Source of the DNA: Membranipora membranacea
Taxonomy: Eukaryota; Bryozoa; Gymnolaemata; Cheilostomatida; Membraniporidae
NCBI GenBank assembly: GCA_914767715.1
Contig: OU612065.1
Location: 3,100,001 to 3,164,000, forward strand
Length of the DNA: 64,000 nucleotides
Direction of reading: 5' to 3'
The first letter of the stretch is position 1; every line of letters starts with the position of its first letter. A model generated the notes under the pieces. It saw nothing but the letters and a program-made list of their open reading frames with translations. It was not told where the DNA came from and did no database searches. Made by a program: the position numbers and the translations under genes. This document shows positions 1-9,295 of this stretch, in pieces.

Positions 1-2780
1 AATAAGTGGCAGTTTTCCAATTTTATCGGCATTGACTTTTGTTTCTGTCTCGGTCTCGTCCTGTCTCGCCAAAATCTGACAATCTTCTGCTTATGATGAA
101 ATTGTAAACTGCAGATCTCAAACTACTATGAAAACAAGGGCAGCTAAAAGAGGGGAGCACACCTCTATACAAGCATCATACGCAGCATATCACAACACTT
201 TCCTTCCAAAAAGCGTGCGAGACCTTCGGATAGGATCTCACCAAAATTAACTACACAATGGCTACATGCCAGATTTTAGATTTTACCACGGCCTCAAAAC
301 TGCTTTACTACACGACATTTACACCACCTAGGTAGTTAATGAGGGTTCTTAAATATTTGAGGTAAGAATAGAGGTAAGGAGTCAAGTAAAAAAAGTGGTA
401 AAGTATAATGATGATACATACAGACCTTCGAGCATTAATTACATATTTTTGTTAACCGTTAACCGACTTCTCGTATCAGCCCCGTAGAGGCTGGTGCTGG
501 GGACAATGTCGATTGAGGTAAATATTGTTATATATATACACTAACTATTTAATAGGCTTAAAATGTATGACCAAACCAAGGAGTACTCCTTTGTCAAACA
601 TTGCCAAATACCCAGGTTGTGGTGTAGACCTGGGACACTGAGTGACAGTAAATATATTTTGTTTATATAAATCCGATAATATAATAAATAGGTAAATAAT
701 AATAAAAGCAACAAGAAGAAGTAAAGCAACAGTTACTCTTTGAATTGATACATATACATTACAAACAAGCATATCATTCTCATTGTAACTCAACTGTTAC
801 TTTCTCTACTGTGTTGTTGTACTTGATTGAATCAAGTTCTAGGTGTCACCCCTAGACTTAATATACTACCTAGACAGGCCAATAGCATTCAATACTGTCC
901 CAGACAGCACGACATGACGTAATTAGTTTGTGCTGTGAGCCATAGTTTACTATATATCCATCAATGAAACAATGTGAAAAATCAAGGGATGCTGGGCATG
1001 ATATCAGCCGCTGTCCAGCCCCTTATTATTCAAACACAAAGAAAATTGGTGAGTGTATGCAAAAGACCTTTCCGCACGAGATGGTATTCATAATTTGTCT
1101 CCATAACCAGAACTTTTTATGATAAGAGACAATAATTAGCCAATAAACATTGAAACAAATACAGCCATTTACCCTCAGCACTTCCATCACTTACTATAAA
1201 AATGTAAAGAATACCTATAACACAAGATCACAAATATTTCGGTGGATAAGCCAGATCTAAGCACCAGCACCACCACCATCATCATTTTTTCCTCCCTTGC
1301 GTCCCTTGATTTTTTACATTATTTCATTGAATGGCTATAGTAAACTATCGGAAGAATTTGTTAGCCACATAGCAGGGTAGAAGGGGCGTGGCCTGATACT
1401 CTTGTTTCATTACTTTACTTATTTGTATACAAACATTGTGAAAGCACATGGTTATATTAGATGTATTTTATAGATGCAGTGCCTTACTAATACTACAAAT
1501 ACTCTCTATATGCTTATATGATGTTAGCCTGTCTTGACAAGCTTTGTTCGGTGGGGGGGGGGGGGGGGGGGGACAAAGCATGGTGGAGGACTGCGACGAT
1601 CTCTGCTACTCCACAGCCAAGCGGATATTCGAGGACGATCATCTCTAGTTCCGGGTGAAGCAAGCAACGGAATAGACGATGGATCGGCTTATTTAAAATC
1701 GTATTAAATGACAATAAAACACCCTAATCGACATGGAAATACATCATGTATGTAAGTAAATAAAAGACTCAAATATCTCGTCATCAAACACTATTCACAT
1801 GCTATATTCAAGCTCTGCAGAATGCTAAAACCGCTAGATATTCCTAGGTGACTTTTATCCTGAGTTTCCAGAATCCTCAATTCGAGAGCAACCGCTCACT
1901 GCTCAAAATCCGGAGGGATGGTATATGGACTGGGCCATCTTAAAGAAACCAGCCACGACTATCGCAGGATTGCTAGGAAAGCACCCGATATGTCCTTCCC
2001 AAGCGCCAGGGCAAGAATATGGTAGCTATCCAGATAGTCTGTTTGCCCAAAGCACCAGGGTTGTTAATATGGTAGCATTCCCAGTGAGGATAAAGAAACA
2101 GAATCTGGCACGGTACTCAGTGGATTATATATACAGATTACAAAGATGCGAGCGACTGAAGAATTTGACGGACAGAACAAACTTCATTGTTTAAAGTTGC
2201 AGTAAATGTTTGTTTGATGAATGATTTTATTTGATTTTATTTGATTTAATTCTATTTGATTTATTTTATTTTTTTATTCATAATTGTGTAAGTTGAAAGT
2301 AAGATGAGCGAGGACGCTCATGTTTTCAAGTCTGGTTGGATGTTATATCTGGATATTGACATTTTAATTAAGGTTTCATTACCAGAGGAATGTCGGACTC
2401 TCATGATTGATTTATAAGTAGATTGTGTCAATTAAAAATAATGAGCAATTGATTTCCCTGGTATGTTAATAATGTTTCCTTTTAATGCTGTGCATCCCTA
2501 ATTAGTATCATATATATATAATGTAATGTTCCCCTAACTATCGTCAGTTGTGATATTGGGATCGAGAATAAAAGTAGCAATTCTATCAGCTCACTCTTTC
2601 CTTATTAACATCTCACACTATCCAACTCATAAGAATTCTCCAAATATAACTCACCATCAACACACAACACTAAATCATTACACGCAGCATAAATACAGGA
2701 CATTATCAGACACAAAGATATAACTGTTACTATACCATCAAACAAAAGAGATCATTTTCAGTTACATCAGTACTACTCAC
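1..2780. other. No convincing gene; AT-rich non-coding DNA
   Basis: I see no exon with recognisable homology here. A 20-base G run lies at 1553-1572, AT-rich low-complexity sequence (ATTTG/ATTTT) at about 2220-2275, and an open frame at 1925-2194 (+) has no recognised family and no splice context. If the TPX2-like exon at 2781-2883 is real, this stretch would be its downstream intron, interrupted by repeats. Several short segments resemble sequences elsewhere in the window, for example the inverted-repeat terminus at 1528-1546. Confidence 0.5.
1528..1580 (+). repeat. Relic of the CCTGTCTTGAC inverted-repeat family with G20
   Basis: It starts with the same 19-mer CCTGTCTTGACAAGCTTTG as the 47.5-kb element. 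A G20 run (1553-1572) and a decayed right stem ACAAAGC follow. The other end of the element was not found. Confidence 0.65.
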
Positions 2781-2883
2781 CAAAGAGAGATTCATTGACA
2801 GAAACATCTGTCAGGTTGAAATCCACACATCTTGGAGCATCCATTTCATACATAGAGTCAACTAAAAATTCAGACTCATCCAT
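2781..2883 (-). CDS. Candidate first coding exon, TPX2-like N-terminus (partial gene)
   Basis: On the minus strand an ATG at 2883 opens 34 codons and ends at a strong donor (G|GTGAGT) after position 2781, in phase 1. The peptide contains YEMDAPRCVDF followed by acidic residues. This resembles the Y-x-(Y/F)-DAP-x-x-(I/V)-x-F element at the extreme N-terminus of TPX2, the spindle-assembly factor that activates Aurora A. Seen: a clean ATG, open frame and donor. Inferred: the family. I found no second exon with the tryptophan-phenylalanine Aurora-binding segment in the remaining 2.8 kb to the left, so the gene must continue beyond the edge or be broken. It could be an unrelated short acidic exon. 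Confidence 0.4.
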
Positions 2884-3599
2884 CTTGATAAACTATTAAA
2901 TTTAAATAAAAAAGTATCCCTGCATTCAATCTGTTGGAAATCTTGATTATGATCTCTGAGCTGAAGTCAAATTTTCTGCGGTAACTGTCATAGCCAATTG
3001 GTAAGCATATAACATTGCGTGATACCTTGTCCAATAGAATTGCTTCATAGATCAAAAGTAACTATTAATCAACAGCCATAGACCTTGATATTTGTCATAG
3101 ATATTGTCGTTATGTTCGGCTCTAGTCCTATGATTTCCAACTATTTATCACTGCATCCATTGAATTCCATATCTGGAATAGCATCATTAGCTTTCTTTTG
3201 CAAAACAAAGGGCTTGCAAAAATAGCCAGTCCCTAGTAGCAATCTAGAAATGCCCTAATCATCGACACTGTAGGGGTATAATTACTGTTTGCAACATTGT
3301 AAACAAGACAATTTCTCAGGCTAATTATTCATGCTACTAGGGACAGCCAATCAGATAACAGTCAGATGGGTCCCTGTGTTTAGTGTCCTAACCTTATAAC
3401 GCTATGATACTATTTCCATTCTAAGAGAAGAATCTAATTCAGTGACTGCATCATATTAAACCAAGGAGAATTTAACCAATCATAACCAGTGTAACATAAT
3501 ATTTAACAAGTTTCTTCAACAGTAACATGTGTGGATTTTGTAAATAGATATTTATATCAACATCCAACTACTTTTTTATAGTACCATCTTTTCTTACAT
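2884..3599. other. Intergenic, nothing recognised
   Basis: This lies upstream of the TPX2-like exon on its strand and before the first LINE remnant. It would hold the promoter of the minus-strand exon. Two CCAAT-type pentamers occur near 2994 and 3031, but that is weak evidence. No coding exon seen. Confidence 0.4.
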
Positions 3600-3925
3600 A
3601 GGAAACTTATTAGCCTGTCTTGACGGACAAGCTTCACTCATTCTATGTCATTGTAAATACATTATAATTTTGATGGAAAATGTGTTGACTGGATAGAAGA
3701 TTGGTTGAAAGACCGTTCATGCACTGTAAATATTATATATAATAATTAATAAAAAATGGTAGTAAATCTAAATTGTTCAATGCAACTTCTGGTGTACCGC
3801 AAGGATCAGTGTTAGGTCCTCTTCTATTTCTAATATATGTAAATGATATTGCTGTGTCTATTGTGAATTCTGATTGTCGCTTGTATGCTGATGATACACT
3901 CTTATGTGCAGAAATAACGAGTGTT

Positions 3926-4599
3926 GTGAACGAGTTTAGATGAATGTGGTTACGCGTAATGTGAATCCTAGTAGAGATTGTGAGTATGAGGAATGTTATG
4001 TATTACATTTGCTAGTTGCCTTCTCGTGTACAAGAGAAGACAACTACAAAGTATCACAAATATGTTAAACAGTATGAATGAGAAGCCCTAGTTCATACAT
4101 GAATGAACATGGATGATTAGGGAGAGTGAGTGAGGTATTAATAGCAAGTAAAGAGCTTAGCTCAGGGACTCTTGATCCACCGAGAGAGCTGAGCACAACA
4201 AAAATATTAATTGGAGCTGAAATATGTGGCAGCAGGACCCAGATATATAGCCACATATTCAGTATTAGATAGTATTATAAAACAACCAGAAAATAACAAC
4301 AAAAACAGCAACAACAAACAACAACAAACAACAACAAACAACAACAACATGATTGCGTGATTGTGCTTGCGAGTTAATATCTTGTTCTGTTTATATTTGT
4401 ATATGTTTTCTATCATGACATTGTCTCTCACCCATGTTTTTGTCTATCTCTAGGTTCGATATCACCGTAACAGGACAAGTCGATCAGGATTAAATTACTT
4501 TGATGGTTGTCGATTCAGAGGTAGAATAGTGTAATTCGGTGAGTTGTATATTTATATGAATTGAGCATCTGCCATTAACTAGTTGTTAGTGTACACCCC
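3926..4599. repeat. Insertion inside LINE remnant A with (CAA)n tract
   Basis: This stretch separates the YADD motif from the RT thumb of LINE remnant A. It contains an inverted repeat near 4013-4046 (TAGTTGCCTTCTC facing GAGAAGACAACTA) and a CAA/AAC microsatellite at about 4290-4350. No frame in it continues the RT. The exact ends and any target duplication could not be fixed by eye. Confidence 0.5.
4290..4350 (+). repeat. CAA/AAC microsatellite
   Basis: Imperfect repeats of AACAAC with AACAACAACA units, inside the insertion within LINE remnant A. Confidence 0.85.
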
Positions 4600-5592
4600 A
4601 AAGTGCACCATTTCAAGTGTATCACGAGTAACATTAATTCCTTGCAAGAAGATGTCGACAAGCTTAAAGAATGGGCAAATCGATGGGGCATGGGCTTCAA
4701 CCATAAAAAGTGCATACACGTGAAAGTAGGCTCTGATAAGCCAGACATCAGTCTTAAGCTAGGAGATGATCTCATACCGCATTCAAATTCTCTTAAGTAT
4801 CTTGGTGTCACCATACATTCCAGCATGAAATGGAATACACACATAGCTGCCGTAGTAAAAAAGGCAAATCGTTCCCTAGGTCTGATTAAAAGAGGTCTAA
4901 AAGAAGCCCCAACTAAGACAAAACTGGTTGCATACAAAACTATGGTTATGCCTATTCTAGAATATGCATGTCAGGTGTGGTCGCCCCATAATATCGGCCT
5001 GAAAACTAGCCTTGAAAAAGTCCAGAGGAATGCTGTAAAATGGATATACCATTTGAATAAAACTGTTAGCATCACTGACTGTATGACTAATCATGCCATT
5101 CCATTCCATAGGAGAGATGCTATTGATGTAACCTTCCTCAGAAAGGTAGAAGGCAGATTATTTGACATTAAACTAAACACCTACGTACGCTTCAACTCAG
5201 CATTACATGATACCAGAGGTAAAACAATTAGTTGGCAGCATAGCTGTGATGCCTGGACTCACAGTTATTTCAATAGAATGAGGTCAGAGGTCAAAGTGTA
5301 CTTTCCACCCGACTAACTGTATCATGTTTAACACACTCTACTAACATCGACGACAACGTATGCGGTTCACTTTGGTCAACTTTTGTGGTCTATCTCTAAT
5401 CAAATCCTTTCTTTAACACTGGACAGGCATTTTCTTTTCATACCAATGATCACTTGAGTGGTGCATCAGGCCATACTGATTGCTTGACTGTTTACAAATT
5501 GTTTTCTTTTTCTTTAACTTAATTGAATTAGACTAATAGGGAAATAATACAATTCCCTACCTCCTCAGCTATGAAATACTCTCTAGTCTAAA

Positions 5593-5606
5593 CCCCCCCC
5601 CCCCCC
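5593..5606 (+). repeat. C14 homopolymer
   Basis: A run of 14 C lies between LINE remnant A and a dispersed repeat. It is one of seven G or C runs of 10 or more in the window. Confidence 0.95.
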
Positions 5607-5619
5607 AACACGGATAATT

Positions 5620-5685
5620 ATGGTATATTTATCCAAAAGTGCCCGTGATGTGGACGGTTTGGATTAAGTTGAAGGTAAGGTAAGT
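5620..5685 (+). repeat. Dispersed repeat, copy 1 (GGTAA tail)
   Basis: About 65 bp ending in GAAGGTAAGGTAAG. It matches the reverse complement of 45415-45480 almost perfectly (about one mismatch through GTGCCCGTGATGTGGACGGT and neighbouring bases). The two copies differ in the number of GGTAA pentamers at one end. This looks like the 3' end of a mobile element with a short tandem tail. Confidence 0.8.
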
Positions 5686-5772
5686 CTTGTTCATGACCCG
5701 GAAATGTTAAACCGATTATGAGCAGAAGTTTCTAAAGTCACAGCTGGAGAGCTGGCGCTTGAGACGAAGAAG

Positions 5773-5811
5773 TCGCAGGTAAATACGCAGGTAAATACGC
5801 AGGTAAATACA
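5773..5811 (+). repeat. Three-unit 12-bp tandem repeat
   Basis: The unit CGCAGGTAAATA occurs three times in a row, the third followed by a diverged C-rich unit. It is not in a recognised gene. Confidence 0.85.
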
Positions 5812-5959
5812 CAGGGACATCTATCCTGTCTTGAAATGGAGTTACAAGGATATGTATTTGTTCTTGTTGTTACTTGTAACAAGGAGTAATAGCTCCCCTG
5901 TTACTCCTTGCTTGTAATGTTACAAATGTATCGTATGTGGGTATACTTTTTTGCCAAGC

Positions 5960-5993
5960 CCAATGTATGTCCATGATCATGGACGTACATTGG
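5960..5993. repeat. 34-bp near-perfect palindrome
   Basis: CCAATGTATGTCCATG faces CATGGACGTACATTGG around a central ATCATG-type core; one base pair in each arm is mismatched. It lies at the edge of the LINE-derived region. No duplicated flanks were found. Confidence 0.85.
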
Positions 5994-5999
5994 CGAAGT

Positions 6000-6258
6000 A
6001 CGATTTACGATGAAATCTACGAAGGACCGCAAGCGGCATCATCTCATAGCTCCAGACCGTCTTACATCAAAGACGACATCACGCTAGACCGCCTAGGGGG
6101 GCATAAGGGGCATGCCTCAGTTTTTGGACATAACTACATAAGGTTTGGACATTGTTCCAGAATATCATCCCATGGGTAGGGCATTTGGGTTCAGAGTGGG
6201 TACATGTACCCATCCAGTAGGGCATCAGTAGTATTGTCCTCTGATTTTCCTTAGATTT
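6000..6258 (-). mobile_element. Presumed 3' untranslated region of LINE remnant B
   Basis: This lies directly downstream (in minus orientation) of LINE remnant B. It shows a patchy match to 42720-42999, which lies in the same position relative to another minus-strand LINE C-terminus. Shared blocks include GCTAGACC(G/A)CCTA followed by a GGGGC-rich segment, and a GAACCC block further on. The matching position argues that this is a LINE 3'UTR rather than host sequence. Confidence 0.6.
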
Positions 6259-6755
6259 TCATATCCCGTATTGTCCTGTGGCAGCGATAGAGCGTGGCTT
6301 GTATCGTGTTTGTGATCTTGTCGAGACTGTAGTATGGGGCTGGTTTATTATTTCATCGTAGGATGTGCAGAGTGCAGGGTGGGCCTCCTCTCTTGACAGT
6401 ACCTTATTTAGGAGCTTTACCCTGGAGTTCTCCCGCCGAATAACTAGCTGTTCCAGCTGCAATTTCTCCTTTGCTTCCGTAACACCCCTCCTCCCCTTCA
6501 ATCCACAGATCATTCTCTCACCTTGGTTTTGCACAATCTCGAGTGCCTCGATCTCCCTCTTTGTGGAAGGCTCCCAGGCACAGGAAGCATATTCCAGGTG
6601 AGGAAGGCAGAGAGACTTGTATGCAATCAGTCTGGCTCTCTCCGGTGCCCAGTAGAGAGCTCGTCTGATCATCCCAATCTGCTTTCTGGCGCTGCAGATT
6701 TTGTCGGCTATGTGGTCAGTGAACTTTAGGTCTGAGGAGATTCTATCCGGTCATC
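6259..6755 (-). mobile_element. LINE ORF2 C-terminal remnant B
   Basis: The minus strand encodes the RT-downstream region typical of LINE ORF2. It reads FTDHIADKICSARKQIG, then RLIAYKSLCLPHLEYASCAW, then EALEIVQNQGERMICG, and stops at 6259. The order of thumb, LEYAS-W and ending matches other LINE tails in this window, but the sequence differs from remnant C next to it, so a separate family or copy is likely. Only the 3' end is present. Confidence 0.8.
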
Positions 6756-6889
6756 TGACAAATTATTGTGTCTCCAAAACCAGAGATGACCACGGCACCT
6801 GAGCTCTCGGGTAACTATACTCTATGGGCTAAGATATGTCTTGAACGCCTCAACATACATGCTTGTAACTCAAGATACCTTTGGTCATT

Positions 6890-8215
6890 CACTCATTACA
6901 TTCACAGCATTAGTTGGATCTCGGTTCGGCATTGTTGCTGTGTAAATTTGGTATGGTCTCTCGTAGGTCTGCCTATGTAGTCAGGATGGTGAGGCCGATG
7001 AAGTTGTTGACTGCTTTGGAGAGGTGGACGAGTCGATTGGTTTTTCTCCTTTCCTCAAGAGTTTTCCAGGCCAGTGAGTTTAGCATAATAGTAACCCTGG
7101 AATTCCTCAAGAAGTCATTTAACACAAATCTCGCAGCTCGTCTGTGGCACATCTCTAATCTATCATTGTCTGTCCTGTAGAGAGGGTCCCAAGCGGAACT
7201 GGCATACTCCTGGAAAGGTCTGCTTAGAGTGAGGTAAGCCTTTTCCACTACGGTTTGCTGTCAGTGTCATAGGTTTCGGCGCAGAAAGTTCAGTATATTG
7301 TCGGCTTTGCAGCTGGTAGTTGTTATGTGTTTCAACTGAGGTTCTCTGTGATGGCTACGCCTAGATATGCAGCATACAACACTGTCTCTAGTGTCTTCGC
7401 CGCGATGTTGTAGGGTACTGTTGGTTTCATCTTCTTCTTGGTAATGGTAACGTTGGTGCATTTAGCGGTATTAAATCTCATGTGCCAATACTGGCTCCAT
7501 CTCTCAAGCAATGTCATCTTGTAACAGTTTGGTGTCTTGGTGGTTGGCTATTGTGCGGTTCTGCAAGCAGTCATCGGCAAAGAGCTTTATTGATGACGAT
7601 ATTTCAGCGCCTATGTCGTTGATATATAATAGGAAAAGCAGGGGCACCAGTACAGTGCCTTAAGGTACTCCTGACTTAACCTCTACTGCTTCCGATTCCT
7701 CTCCATCTAGTACCACTGTCTGGGTGCGTACATCAACCATTGTGCTATCCAGGAGACGCAGTTGGGATCTAGGTTGTACATTGATAGTTTATGTAGTAGA
7801 CGTCTGTGGGGCATGCCTTTGAGAAATCGAGTATAATCGATGGTTTTCAAATAATCGTCAATGGTCTGTATCAGTTGAGTGTCACAAAAGCGACCAACTC
7901 AGAAGCCATGCTGGTAGTTAACGAGGGTCTTGTTGTTGTTCAGATGTCTCATTATGCTGGAGTGGATTATATGCTCGAGCGTCTTGTATATAAAATTGGT
8001 CAACGATAAGGGTCGATAGTTGGCAGGCCTAGTCTTATCACCCCCCTTGTAAACTGCGTCGATTCTTGCTGTTTTCCCATCAGCAGGTAAAACACTCGAG
8101 TCGTAAGATGATGGAAGGTGTTAGTCATGACTGGTGTGATTTTTTCTGCTAACTCCTTCAAGACTCTAGTTGGTAATCAATCGGGTCCACGGTCCTTCGA
8201 TGCATTTAGTCTGTG
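6890..8215 (-). mobile_element. LINE ORF2 remnant C with RT domain (pseudogene)
   Basis: Reading leftwards, frames on the minus strand give GGDKTRPANYRPLSLT (RT motif 2/3) near 8040, then LLFLLYINDI and an FADD catalytic box near 7600. These are followed by ERWSQYWHMRFNTAKC, LEYASSAW-like (FQEYASSAWDPLYR) and SLAWKTLEERRKTNRL. The frame shifts repeatedly and carries internal stops (for example just after GVP near 7660). It is an old, inactive copy truncated at its 5' end. Confidence 0.8.
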
Positions 8216-9295
8216 AATCAGTTAAGTCACTCCCGCTTGTGTGAACACGATCGGGGGCATGCACTCGGTCGAGAGAAGGTCACTTCTGGTAGTGGTCCTT
8301 CCGGTTCAATGGTGAACACAGAGCCATCAAACAAAACCATCCCCAAAAAAGACTGGGTAATCGCACCCCCATACCACAAGCTCAAACTCAATCCCGCAAC
8401 ATTGCCACCCTTTTGATTAACCTAGTGTATGTGTTATGGTCATTGGCCTTACATGGTCCATTACTTGCGCCCCATGTAGTGTTTAGCTGTCTATTCTGCT
8501 TGTCCGTATTAAGGTAGAAACATCGGGGTCAGCAAATATTGACTTTCTGTACACCATTGGGAAGCTGCTGAGCTACTGTAGGCTACAAGATCAACCAAGT
8601 ATTTTATTTGATGACGTTGCCTCATTTTGGCACAGAAATGAAACCAAAGAGACTGTTGTTATCAAAGTGGATTGTTGAGTCAATTTGATTGCAAGAAATT
8701 TCAAAACAGGTAGTATTTATTCTTAGTGTTATAGTTCATCATTATTCTCGGTTTTAACCAGTGAATGATGAGCGTAAAGTAAAATTTTACCTCACGTCAT
8801 AATATGCCTGAATTTTGAAATTGGGTTATATTTGTGGAGTTTTAACCAATGATTCTGAACAGTTCAACAATGTCAAAGCCAAAACCTACTCAAATTTCCT
8901 CTGGAGAGCTCTCCAAATTGCCAACACACTAGCTTTCAGCAGTAATGTATCTAATGTATCAAGATTACCGCAGACCATCAGGCATATTCGTTTTATGTAG
9001 TTTTCCAAAATGTCGAACGCAATATCGTCAAATCAAACATTTGTTGAGTTGTTAACCTTGAGCAGGTCAGCAGCTTTCCACCGGTGTACAGAAAGCCAAT
9101 ACGTGCTGACCCCTGTGACTCTACCTCAAGCTATCTAATTGGCTATTTCAAAAAATCATCATCTAACTAAAGGAATTTGGAATAGCCAACTGCATGTTTG
9201 TACATTACTGGAAAACCAAGAAAATGTCTATATTATTCGAGTTGAAACCATATATGAAAGTTTTTTATATGGATTGTAGGAGCTGATATTTTGAC
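8216..9295. other. Intergenic; promoter side of FDXACB1
   Basis: I see no coding exon. The last few hundred bases lie upstream of the FDXACB1 start codon and should contain its promoter, but no TATA box or initiator stands out. Confidence 0.4.

Larger units (their letters stand above)
3600..5316 (+). mobile_element. LINE (non-LTR retrotransposon) ORF2 remnant A, interrupted
   Basis: The plus strand carries the second half of a reverse transcriptase. A segment at about 3670-3925 reads DWIEDWLKDRSCTV, then [20 protein letters not shown], then YADDTLL, the palm motifs with the catalytic Asp pair. After about 3925 the frame is lost. It resumes at about 4600 with LKEWANRWGMGFNHKKC, followed by LKYLGVTI, LEYACQVWSP and the C-terminal region, stopping at 5316. 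This order is typical of Jockey/CR1/RTE-type LINEs. The 660-650 bp between the two parts does not belong to the RT and looks like a later insertion. No endonuclease domain is present, so the copy is 5' truncated and dead. Confidence 0.85.

Noticed and set aside
1262-1322. Minus-strand peptide KGRKGGKNDDGGGAGA as a possible terminal exon
   Set aside because: An in-frame stop precedes it and there is no acceptor AG between that stop and the peptide.
4575-4937. 120-codon minus-strand open frame
   Set aside because: It is the antisense shadow of the LINE remnant A RT-downstream region.
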